Part shown: positions 1 through 7,602 of the stretch, piece by piece
Position numbering within the stretch: position 1 is the first letter of the stretch
Layout: each line of letters begins with the position of its first letter
Origin: an uncultured Bacteroidales bacterium
Lineage (GTDB): Bacteria > Bacteroidota > Bacteroidia > Bacteroidales > Bacteroidaceae
Assembly (NCBI GenBank): GCA_945837185.1
Contig: CAMAMZ010000047.1
Span: forward strand, 1 to 13,750
Direction: 5' to 3'
Length of the DNA stretch: 13,750 bases
The notes under the pieces: model-generated
Seen by the model: only the letters and a program-made list of their open reading frames with translations
Database searches by the model: none
Told to the model about the DNA's origin: nothing
Position numbers and translations under genes: made by a program

Positions 1-2976
1 ATGGCTGCCGTAAACGTGCAGAACCGTGTGAGTCAGGCACAGGCGCTCCTTCCTGCTGAAGTTACACGTGTGGGTGTGACGGTACAGAAACGTCAGACAT
101 CCAATGTTATCATGTTCTCGCTTACAACAGAAGACGGACGTTACGACGATGTGTTCCTCACCAACTATGCTAATATCAATGTCATTCCGGCATTGAAACG
201 TATCTCGGGTGTGGGTGATGTGCAGTCGCCGGGTATGAAAACATATTCTATGCGTATCTGGTTAAAGCCAGATAAGATGAAGCAATATGGTCTTATTCCG
301 TCTGATATCTCTGCTGCATTGGCCGAACAGAACATTGAGGCCGCACCAGGTAAGTTTGGTGAGCAGAGCGATATGGCTTTTGAGTATGTGATGCGCTATA
401 AGGGACGTCTGAAGACTCCTACGGAATATGAAAATATTATCATTGCCAGCACAAATGACGGACAAACACTCCGCCTGAAAGATGTAGCAAAGGTGGAACT
501 GGGAGGTTTGGTCTACAGTGTTGCCATGCGTAACAACAACCAACCTTCAGTGATGGGTATGGTGCAGCAGATTGCGGGCTCCAATGCCAACCAGATTGCC
601 AGCGATGTGAAGAAAGAGCTCGAAAAGCAAGCCAAGTCTTTCCCTCCGGGCATGGTATATAAAATCAATATGGACGTAACCGAGTTCCTCTATGCTTCTA
701 TCGAGGAGGTTATCTTCACCCTCGTGCTCACCCTGCTGCTGGTGTTCTTGGTGGTTTACATTTTCCTGCAGGACATCCGCTCCACATTGATTCCTATGAT
801 TGCAGTGCCTGTGGCTTTGATTGGTACGTTCCTCTTCCTGTGGATTTTCGGATTCTCTGTCAATCTTCTTGTACTTTCGGCCTTGCTACTTGCCATTGCC
901 ATTGTGGTCGATGATGCCATTGTGGTAGTAGAGGCTGTACACGCTAAGCTTGACCAAGGCTACAAGAGTGCGCTCACAGCGTCTATTGACGCCATGAACG
1001 AAATTTCAGGAGCTATCATCTCCATTACCCTTGTGATGTCTGCGGTGTTTATCCCAGTATCCTTCATGGGCGGAACGAGTGGTACTTTCTATCGTGAATT
1101 CGGTATCACCATGGCTGTGTCAATCCTTATTTCTGCTGTCAACGCGCTTACGCTGTCACCGGCTCTTTGTGCCATGTTCCTGAAACCTCATGAGAAGGAC
1201 GCTGAGCACAAGATGTCAACCGTCGACCGCTTCCATGCTGCTTTCAATGTGCAGTACGAAAAGTTGCTCGACAAATATAAGAACGGTGTGGCCAAGGTTA
1301 TCCACCACCGTATCCTTGCCGGTGTATCGGTTGTTATAGGTATCGTGGTACTTGTGCTGACCATGGCCACTACCAAGACAGGTTTGGTTCCTGATGAAGA
1401 TACGGGTGTGTTGTTCTGTACGGTTTCTATGGCACCTGGTACAAGTCAGGCTCGTACACAGGAAGTGATTGACCAGATTGATAAGATGTTGGCGTCCAAT
1501 CCGGCTATCCGGAGTCGTGAACAGCTTGTAGGTTATAACTTCATAGCAGGTCAGGGTTCCGACCAGGCCACCTTCATTATCAAGCTTAAGCCTTTCGAGG
1601 AGCGTCCGAGCGGATTCTTCTATAATCTTTCTGGTTTGTGGCAGGGTGACGGTTTGATGAGATTCTTCGTCAATCCACAGGCTGTGAACTCGGTACTTGG
1701 TATGATCTATAAACAGACTGCGGAAATTAAAGATGCGCAAATCTTGGCCTTCGCACCACCTATGATTAATGGTTTCGGTGCTACCAATGGTTTGACATTC
1801 TCTATGCAGGATAAAACGGGTGGCGATTTGACCAAGTTCTTCGAAATCACCAAGAAGTATCTGGCAGAATTGAACAAACGTCCGGAAATTGCCATGGCCA
1901 TGACATCCTACAATCCAAACTATCCGCAGTATATGGTTGATGTTGATGTGGCAAAGTGTAAGCAGAGCGGCATTTCGCCCAATACCGTGCTTTCTACATT
2001 GCAGGGATATTACGGTGGTCTCTATGCATCTAACTTCAATGCATACGGAAAACTCTATCGTGTCATGATCCAAGGTGACGTTGAGAGCAGGGCCAAACCA
2101 GCCGACATCTCCAATATCTATGTGCGTACACCAGGTGGTATGTCGCCCGTAAGCGAGTTCTGTTCGTTGCGTCGTGTCTACGGACCGTCAAATGTCAACC
2201 GCTTCAACCTCTTTACTTGTATTAATGTCAATGCTACGGCAGCCGATGGCTATTCTTCTGGACAAGCCATTGCCGCTATCGAGGAAGTGGCTGCACAGGT
2301 ATTGCCCGACGGTTATGGTTTGGACTATTCCGGCCTTACCCGTTCAGAGCAAGAGTCGAGCAACTCAACAGGCATCATTTTCGCCCTCTGTCTTGTGTTC
2401 GTCTACCTCATCCTCTCCGCGCAGTATGAGAGCTATATCCTGCCGTTGGCAGTAATCCTCTCCATACCGTTCGGTCTTGCCGGAGCCTTTATCTTTACCG
2501 ATATCTTCGGACACAGCAACGATATCTACATGCAGATTGCCTTGATCATGTTGATAGGTCTGTTGGCAAAGAATGCCATCCTTATTGTACAGTTCGCCCT
2601 TGAACGTCGTATGACGGGTATGGCCATCCGCTATTCAGCAATCTTGGGTGCCGGTGCACGTCTGCGTCCTATTCTGATGACATCTTTGGCCATGATCATT
2701 GGTTTGTTGCCTTTGATGTTTGCATCGGGTGTAGGTAAGAATGGTAACCAGACATTGGGAGCAGCCGCTGTAGGTGGTATGTTGATAGGTACCATCTGCC
2801 AGTTGTTTGTTGTTCCTGCCCTCTTTGCTGTTTTCCAATGGTTGCAGGAGAAAATTAAGCCGCTTGTCTTTGAGGATGAGCAAAATACGGAAGCTGCGGC
2901 TGAACTTGAGCAGTATGCCCATGCTAAGTCTACAGTAACGCCACAAAACTATAAGAACCAATATGATGAAGTATAA
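1..2976 (+). CDS. RND multidrug efflux permease (AcrB/HAE1 type), 5' partial
   Basis: This is the inner-membrane, proton-driven subunit of a tripartite efflux pump, which moves hydrophobic or amphiphilic compounds out through an adaptor and an outer-membrane channel. The first visible residues match about residue 100 of AcrB (porter domain), so TM1 and roughly 100 residues lie before the window; the ATG at position 1 is an internal Met, not the start. Visible landmarks are a porter segment (1-220), a membrane block from about 237 with the proton-relay pair in VVDDAIVVVE (Asp304/Asp305, matching AcrB Asp407/Asp408), a second porter/docking region (about 460-780), and a second membrane block from about 791 with GLLAKNAILIVQF, where Lys857 matches AcrB Lys940. 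The tail from about 955 is acidic and Ala/Glu rich. The 3' end overlaps the outer-membrane channel gene by 14 nt. The family is certain; the substrate is unknown. Confidence 0.96.
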   Translation: MAAVNVQNRVSQAQALLPAEVTRVGVTVQKRQTSNVIMFSLTTEDGRYDDVFLTNYANINVIPALKRISGVGDVQSPGMKTYSMRIWLKPDKMKQYGLIPSDISAALAEQNIEAAPGKFGEQSDMAFEYVMRYKGRLKTPTEYENIIIASTNDGQTLRLKDVAKVELGGLVYSVAMRNNNQPSVMGMVQQIAGSNANQIASDVKKELEKQAKSFPPGMVYKINMDVTEFLYASIEEVIFTLVLTLLLVFLVVYIFLQDIRSTLIPMIAVPVALIGTFLFLWIFGFSVNLLVLSALLLAIAIVVDDAIVVVEAVHAKLDQGYKSALTASIDAMNEISGAIISITLVMSAVFIPVSFMGGTSGTFYREFGITMAVSILISAVNALTLSPALCAMFLKPHEKDAEHKMSTVDRFHAAFNVQYEKLLDKYKNGVAKVIHHRILAGVSVVIGIVVLVLTMATTKTGLVPDEDTGVLFCTVSMAPGTSQARTQEVIDQIDKMLASNPAIRSREQLVGYNFIAGQGSDQATFIIKLKPFEERPSGFFYNLSGLWQGDGLMRFFVNPQAVNSVLGMIYKQTAEIKDAQILAFAPPMINGFGATNGLTFSMQDKTGGDLTKFFEITKKYLAELNKRPEIAMAMTSYNPNYPQYMVDVDVAKCKQSGISPNTVLSTLQGYYGGLYASNFNAYGKLYRVMIQGDVESRAKPADISNIYVRTPGGMSPVSEFCSLRRVYGPSNVNRFNLFTCINVNATAADGYSSGQAIAAIEEVAAQVLPDGYGLDYSGLTRSEQESSNSTGIIFALCLVFVYLILSAQYESYILPLAVILSIPFGLAGAFIFTDIFGHSNDIYMQIALIMLIGLLAKNAILIVQFALERRMTGMAIRYSAILGAGARLRPILMTSLAMIIGLLPLMFASGVGKNGNQTLGAAAVGGMLIGTICQLFVVPALFAVFQWLQEKIKPLVFEDEQNTEAAAELEQYAHAKSTVTPQNYKNQYDEV

Positions 2977-4366
2977 GAATATCACCACCTCCGTAGTAAT
3001 GGGACTTGCGCTGCTCGCTTTGAGCGGCTGCAAGTCACTCTACGGAAAATATGAGCGTCCTGACGTAAAGACGGAAGGACTGGTAAGAGATGTCGTGTCT
3101 GACCGTGATACCCTTGCCGTCACCGATACAGCCTCTTTTGCCAATGTGCCATGGCGTAGCGTATTTACTGATGCACGCCTTCAGGCCCTTATAGAGCAAG
3201 GTTTGGCACAGAATCCTGATTTGCTCAATGCTGCCCTCAATGTCAAGATGACACAGGCCCAGCTTCTTTCTGCAAAGTTGGCATTTATACCGGCTTTCTC
3301 TTTCACACCGCAAGGCACCATTTCTTCATGGGATGGCAACAAAGCCAGTCAGGTGTATTCTCTTCCTGTCAATGCCAGCTGGATGATTGACCTTTTTGGC
3401 AATCTGCTTTCTGTGAAACGTAGTGCCCAGATGTCACTTTTGCAGATGCGTGATTACCAGTTGTCGGTACAAACATCGTTGGTGGCTGGTATTGCCAATA
3501 TGTATTACACGTTGCTCATGCTCGACCGCCAGTTGCAGATTGTTGACGAGATGGAAGCCCTCACCAAGAAAACTTGGGAGCAGATGAAGGTGTTTAAGGA
3601 AACCCGTCAGGGCTATTATTCAACGGCCGTGCAGACAGCGGAGAGCAACTATTATTCCGTGCTCACGCAGAAGACAGACCTCAAGCGTCAGATTCGTGAG
3701 GTGGAGAACTCTCTGTCATTACTGATTGGCCAGCAGGCACAAACCATTGCGCGTGGCACCCTTGAGGCACAACAACTGCCCGAAAAGTGGTCGACAGGTG
3801 TTGGTATACAACTGCTTGCCAACCGTCCTGATGTGCATGCTGCAGAGATGTCACTCGCACAATGCTTCTATGGTGTGCAGACGGCACGCAGCCGCTTCTA
3901 TCCCAGCATCACCATCAGCGGAACAGGCGCCTTTACCAATAATAGCGGTGGCGGTATCGTGAATCCAGGCAAGTGGTTGCTGAGTGCTGTAGGGTCGCTC
4001 ACACAGCCTATCTTCCAGAATGGCAGGCTGATAGCAGGCCTCAAGGTAGCCAAGGCTCAATACGAGCAAGCATATAATACATGGCAGAATGCCATCCTTA
4101 AGGCGGGAAGCGAAGTGAGCAACGCCTTGGTTCAGTATAATGCATCTGCCGAGAAGAGTGCCATTGAGGCCAAGCAGATTGAGGTGCTCAAGGATAATGT
4201 GGCTTCTACGCTCGAAATGATGGAAAGCAAGAATGCCACCTATTTGGAAGTAATCCAGGCGCAGAGCAGTCTTCTCAATGTACAGTTGAGCAAAGTCGTC
4301 GACGATTTCTCCAAGATGCAGGCTGTGGTGAACCTTTATCAGGCACTCGGTGGGGGTGTCAAGTAA
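2963..4366 (+). CDS. Outer-membrane efflux channel lipoprotein (TolC/OprM/NodT family)
   Basis: This is a 467-residue exit duct for the RND pump encoded just before it. The N-terminus is a lipoprotein signal: a short basic stretch, a hydrophobic core and the lipobox LSGC with the lipidated Cys23, which predicts an outer-membrane lipoprotein as in OprM and NodT. Two outer-membrane efflux (OEP) repeats follow, about residues 60-250 and 265-460. They contain the expected long amphipathic helices and the landmark segments NPDLLNAALNVKMTQAQL, NRPDVHAAEMSLAQ and LTQPIFQNGRL. The length is normal for the family. Two ATGs stand in tandem (2963 and 2966), both inside the end of the permease gene (stop 2974-2976), so the two proteins are probably translationally coupled. 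No adaptor gene is seen; in this pump class it usually precedes the permease. Confidence 0.95.
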   Translation: MMKYKNITTSVVMGLALLALSGCKSLYGKYERPDVKTEGLVRDVVSDRDTLAVTDTASFANVPWRSVFTDARLQALIEQGLAQNPDLLNAALNVKMTQAQLLSAKLAFIPAFSFTPQGTISSWDGNKASQVYSLPVNASWMIDLFGNLLSVKRSAQMSLLQMRDYQLSVQTSLVAGIANMYYTLLMLDRQLQIVDEMEALTKKTWEQMKVFKETRQGYYSTAVQTAESNYYSVLTQKTDLKRQIREVENSLSLLIGQQAQTIARGTLEAQQLPEKWSTGVGIQLLANRPDVHAAEMSLAQCFYGVQTARSRFYPSITISGTGAFTNNSGGGIVNPGKWLLSAVGSLTQPIFQNGRLIAGLKVAKAQYEQAYNTWQNAILKAGSEVSNALVQYNASAEKSAIEAKQIEVLKDNVASTLEMMESKNATYLEVIQAQSSLLNVQLSKVVDDFSKMQAVVNLYQALGGGVK

Positions 4367-4387
4367 CTGACTTAAAATGTGAAACTT

Positions 4388-5176
4388 ATGGCAAGCCAAA
4401 TCAGTGATAAAGCCGTGATTTCGCCCAAGGCGAAGATTGGCAATAATTGCAAAATTTTCCCCTTCGTATATATTGAGGATTATGTGGAAATAGGTGATAA
4501 CTGTATTATCTTTCCTTTCGTGAGCATCCTCAGTGGTACCCGTATGGGAAATGACAACAAGGTGCATCAGGGTGCTGTAGTAGGTGCCCTGCCGCAGGAC
4601 TTCAACTTCCGTGGTGAGAAGACTGAACTTATCATCGGCAATGGTAATATCATCCGTGAGAATGTAGTCATCAATCGCGCCACACATGCAGGCGGACAAA
4701 CCGTTATAGGCAACTATAACTTCCTGATGGAAGGTGCCCATATCTCGCACGATACGAAGGTGGGCGACCATTGTGTGTTTGGTTATGGAACAAAGATTGC
4801 GGGCGATTGTGAAATACACAATGGTGTCATCTTTAGTAGTAGCGTTATTCAGAATGCCCGTACAAGGGTAGGAGAGTGCGCTATGATTCAAGCTGGAACA
4901 ACGTTCTCCAAAGATGTTCCTCCCTTTGTGATAGCAGGGGGTAAACCTATAGGCTACAATGGCCCGAACATCACGATGATGACGGCCAACGGCATCGACG
5001 AGAAAGTGCAGAAACATGTTGCCAATGCCTATCGTTTGGTATTCAATGGGCAGACAAGTGTCTTTGACGCGATTCTTCAGATAAAGGCACAGGTGCCCGA
5101 TGGTCCAGAGATTCGTATCATTACCGATTTCTTGAGTACCACACAGATGGGTATTATGGGTAAGGAAGTAGGGTAG
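4388..5176 (+). CDS. lpxA: LpxA-like UDP-GlcNAc acyltransferase paralogue with altered active site
   Basis: LpxA moves a 3-hydroxyacyl chain from acyl-ACP to UDP-GlcNAc, the first step of lipid A synthesis in the cytoplasm. The ATG at 4388 gives 262 residues, the same length as E. coli LpxA and aligned from its N-terminus; a GTG three codons upstream adds only MKL. Residues 1-190 are hexapeptide repeats of a left-handed beta-helix, followed by a C-terminal helical part with NAYRLVF and a TDF motif. His121 in GAHISHD matches the catalytic His125, and Asp71 matches Asp74. Against the E. coli sequence as I recall it, aligned with one single-residue gap, Lys76 is Asn73, His144 is Asp140, His160 is Asn156, His191 is Pro187 and Arg204/Arg205 are Ala200/Asn201. 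I infer a paralogue of uncertain activity, with the lipid A enzyme itself probably elsewhere (often beside lpxC-fabZ in this phylum). It lies 21 nt after the efflux channel gene and before a terminator, as the last gene of that operon. Confidence 0.85.
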   Translation: MASQISDKAVISPKAKIGNNCKIFPFVYIEDYVEIGDNCIIFPFVSILSGTRMGNDNKVHQGAVVGALPQDFNFRGEKTELIIGNGNIIRENVVINRATHAGGQTVIGNYNFLMEGAHISHDTKVGDHCVFGYGTKIAGDCEIHNGVIFSSSVIQNARTRVGECAMIQAGTTFSKDVPPFVIAGGKPIGYNGPNITMMTANGIDEKVQKHVANAYRLVFNGQTSVFDAILQIKAQVPDGPEIRIITDFLSTTQMGIMGKEVG

Positions 5177-5226
5177 TATATGCTTTTTTGTTAAGTATAT
5201 TATTTCAATCATGCTATTTTACGACG

Positions 5227-5261
5227 AAGTCGGTTTTTCCGTGAGGAAAGCCGGCTTTTTT
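5227..5261 (+). terminator. Rho-independent terminator of the efflux/LpxA-like operon
   Basis: An imperfect hairpin pairs 5227-5240 with 5245-5257 across a GTGA loop. It has 13 pairs including two G-U, with one bulged T at 5238. A run of six T (5256-5261) follows directly. It begins 50 nt after the stop codon of the LpxA-like gene, where an intrinsic terminator would be expected. Confidence 0.88.
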
Positions 5262-5318
5262 AATGGCTGTTCCTGATTGCACCTTCTTGTTATAAGAAAC
5301 AGCAGAGCAGGTGCCATT
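5262..5318. repeat. Imperfect nested dyad upstream of the alpha-galactosidase promoter
   Basis: Between the terminator and the promoter there are three inverted-repeat pairs. AATGGC (5262-5267) pairs with GCCATT (5313-5318), GCACCT (5279-5284) with AGGTGC (5309-5314), and TTCTT (5284-5288) with AAGAA (5294-5298). The first two compete for 5313-5314. The dyad could be a regulator site just upstream of the -33 box, or chance. I see no coding sequence here. Confidence 0.22.
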
Positions 5319-5332
5319 TTGTTTGAAAAATG

Positions 5333-5364
5333 TTTGTTGGATTCATACTTTCTTTTTATTTTTG
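5333..5364 (+). promoter_or_regulatory. Bacteroidetes-type promoter for the alpha-galactosidase gene
   Basis: The -33 box TTTG (5333-5336) is separated by 20 nt from TATTTTTG (5357-5364), an exact match to the -7 consensus TAnnTTTG. Transcription should begin near 5371, leaving a leader of about 35 nt before the ATG at 5407. The leader is A/T-rich with no Shine-Dalgarno motif, as is common in this phylum. Confidence 0.8.
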
Positions 5365-5406
5365 CGGTAAAATCTATCTTTAAATCATCGAAATAAGTCA
5401 ATTATC

Positions 5407-7596
5407 ATGAAGAGAAAATTCCTCAGCCTGTTCCTACTCCTTGCAGTATGGACCGTAGCAAAAGCGGAGCGGCTATTGGTGCAAACCCCTCACACTTCGC
5501 TTGTCATTGAAGTTTCAAACAAAACACAGTCACGCTATGTGTACTATGGGCCTCGGCTCGATGAGCGTGATGTGCCACACCTCTTGTCTGCTGGAGGACG
5601 CACCTACATCTATCCCGCTTTTGGAACCGACATTGTGCGCTCTTCGGCGTTTGCCATGGAGCATGCCGACGGTAGTCTTGCCACCGAACTGCAATATGTA
5701 TCGAATGAAACGCGCGATGAGGGCACTTCATCTGTTACTACCATCCACCTGAAGGATAAAGTATATCCTGTTTTTGTAGATGTGTGCTATCGTGCCTACA
5801 AAGATGTCGATGTTATCGAAACATGGACGGAGATTACGCACGAAGAGAAACGTACGGTTACCTTGACCCAGTTCGCTTCCGCCCGTATTCCTTTGCGCTA
5901 CGATGATATATGGATAAGTCACCTCTATGGTGCGTGGGGCAATGAGTGCCGTTTGGTCGAAGAAAAACTCAATCCCGGACGTTTGGTAATCAGTAATGCG
6001 GCACCTATCCGCAATGCGCAGTGCGAACACCCAGAGGTGATGTTCTCATTGCATGGCAAGCCCACAGAACAGACAGGCGATGTCATTGGTGCGGTGCTTT
6101 GCTATAATGGCAGCTATAAACTCTCGGTCGAAATGCTGAATGCCAATCATCTGTATTTCACCGCCGGTATCAACGAAGAGTATTCTGCTTATCATTTACG
6201 TAAAGGCGAACGTTTCGTTACCCCTCCGTTGGCACTTACCTATAGCCAAGAAGGCAAGGGGGGTGTGAGTCGCACCTTCCATCGTTGGGGACGTAACTAC
6301 AAACTGTGCCATGGCAATCAGTTGCGCGATGTGCTTCTCAACAGTTGGGAAGGAGTTTATCTCGATATCAAACAACCCGAGATGGCACAGATGATGCAGG
6401 ACATCGCTGACATGGGTGGTGAACTTTTTGTTATGGACGACGGATGGTTTGGCCGCAAGTATCGCCGTGATGTGGATAATGCGGCGTTGGGCGATTGGAT
6501 TGTCGATGAGCGTAAGTTGCCTGATGGCATTGAAGGATTGGTACGTACAGCCAAAGAGAAAAAGGTGAAGTTTGGTATTTGGATAGAGCCGGAAATGGCC
6601 AATAAAGCCAGTGAGCTCTATGACCAGCATCCGGATTGGATTCTCAATGCCCCGAACCGTCCTTTGGCCATGGGACGAGGAGGAACACAACTCGTGCTCG
6701 ACCTCACCAATCCTAAGGTGCAGGATTTTGTCTTCGGTATTGTCGATAACTTGCTCACACGCTATCCGGAGATTGCTTATATCAAGTGGGATGCCAATAT
6801 GTCCATACAATCGCATGGATCAAATTATCTTTCCAAGGAAGACCAGAGTCATCTTTTCATTGCTTACGAACAAGGGTTGCGCAAGGTATGCGAACGCATC
6901 CGGGCCAAATACCCTGATGTGGTGATGCAGGATTGTGCCAGTGGAGGCGCCCGCGTCAACTGGGGCATGCTGCCTTATTTCGATGAGTTCTGGACAAGCG
7001 ATAATACGGATGCTTTCCAGCGTATCTATATGCAATGGGGCACAAGCCATTTCTTCCCGGCCATTGCGATGGCCTCGCATATCAGTGCATCGCCTAACCA
7101 TCAGACACACCGCACACTCCCTTTGAAATACCGCATTGATGTTGCCATGAGTGGCCGGTTGGGTATGGAGCTGCAACCCAGAGCCATGACCGAAGAAGAA
7201 CGGACACAGTGCCGTAAGGCGATAGCCGACTATAAACAGATACGCCCCGTGGTACAGCTGGGCGACCTGTATCGTCTTGTCAGTCCTTATGAGAACAAGA
7301 ACTTTGCTTCCCTTATGTATGTGTCAGAAGCAAAGGATCAGGCCGTGTTCTATTGGTGGAAGCTCCGAACCTTTGTAGATGAGCGAATGCCACGCATCCG
7401 TTTGCAAGGTCTCGACCCCACACGTTTGTATAAGTTGCGTGAACTCAATCGTATCGACAAGAGAGCTATGATGCTCGAAGGGAAAGTGTTCACCGGGGCC
7501 TATCTCATGCAGCGAGGCATTGATATGCCGGGCAGTCACGACATAGACAACCGTACAGACTGGGCCAGCAGAGTATTGTATCTGGAGGCACAATAA
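5407..7596 (+). CDS. Alpha-galactosidase, glycoside hydrolase family 36, exported
   Basis: This retaining enzyme removes terminal alpha-1,6-linked galactose from raffinose-family sugars, melibiose or galactomannan. Its 729 residues start with a signal peptide (KRK, a Leu-rich core, likely cleavage after AKA at residue 20), so it should act in the periplasm. Domain order is an N-terminal beta-sandwich (about 21-310), a TIM barrel (about 320-630) and a C-terminal beta domain. GH36 motifs are MDDGWF (343-348), the nucleophile Asp462 in KWDAN, CASGGAR (510-516), and the acid/base Asp532 in WTSDNTD; the 70-residue spacing of the two Asp residues fits the family. It has its own promoter and is monocistronic. 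No SusC/SusD pair or sugar regulator is visible nearby, so it does not sit in an obvious polysaccharide utilisation locus within this window. The exact substrate cannot be told from sequence alone. Confidence 0.93.
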   Translation: MKRKFLSLFLLLAVWTVAKAERLLVQTPHTSLVIEVSNKTQSRYVYYGPRLDERDVPHLLSAGGRTYIYPAFGTDIVRSSAFAMEHADGSLATELQYVSNETRDEGTSSVTTIHLKDKVYPVFVDVCYRAYKDVDVIETWTEITHEEKRTVTLTQFASARIPLRYDDIWISHLYGAWGNECRLVEEKLNPGRLVISNAAPIRNAQCEHPEVMFSLHGKPTEQTGDVIGAVLCYNGSYKLSVEMLNANHLYFTAGINEEYSAYHLRKGERFVTPPLALTYSQEGKGGVSRTFHRWGRNYKLCHGNQLRDVLLNSWEGVYLDIKQPEMAQMMQDIADMGGELFVMDDGWFGRKYRRDVDNAALGDWIVDERKLPDGIEGLVRTAKEKKVKFGIWIEPEMANKASELYDQHPDWILNAPNRPLAMGRGGTQLVLDLTNPKVQDFVFGIVDNLLTRYPEIAYIKWDANMSIQSHGSNYLSKEDQSHLFIAYEQGLRKVCERIRAKYPDVVMQDCASGGARVNWGMLPYFDEFWTSDNTDAFQRIYMQWGTSHFFPAIAMASHISASPNHQTHRTLPLKYRIDVAMSGRLGMELQPRAMTEEERTQCRKAIADYKQIRPVVQLGDLYRLVSPYENKNFASLMYVSEAKDQAVFYWWKLRTFVDERMPRIRLQGLDPTRLYKLRELNRIDKRAMMLEGKVFTGAYLMQRGIDMPGSHDIDNRTDWASRVLYLEAQ

Positions 7597-7602
7597 AACA
7601 TG

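Noticed and set aside
1..3. ATG at the first base as a true start of the efflux permease
   Set aside because: The residues match about position 100 of AcrB; TM1 and the first porter segment are missing, so the gene is cut by the window.
1216..2073. A 285-codon minus-strand open frame
   Set aside because: It is antisense to the well-conserved RND permease, with no recognisable domain or start signal.
3851..5212. A 453-codon open frame on the minus strand
   Set aside because: It lies wholly antisense to the efflux channel and LpxA-like genes. Its product is rich in His, Ile and Cys without domain motifs, as expected of a shadow frame.
5219..5401. A 60-codon minus-strand open frame in the 5177-5406 gap
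   Set aside because: It runs through the terminator and the plus-strand promoter. It has no family resemblance and no promoter of its own.
6196..6816. A 206-codon minus-strand open frame
   Set aside because: It is antisense to the catalytic barrel of the alpha-galactosidase and has no motifs.
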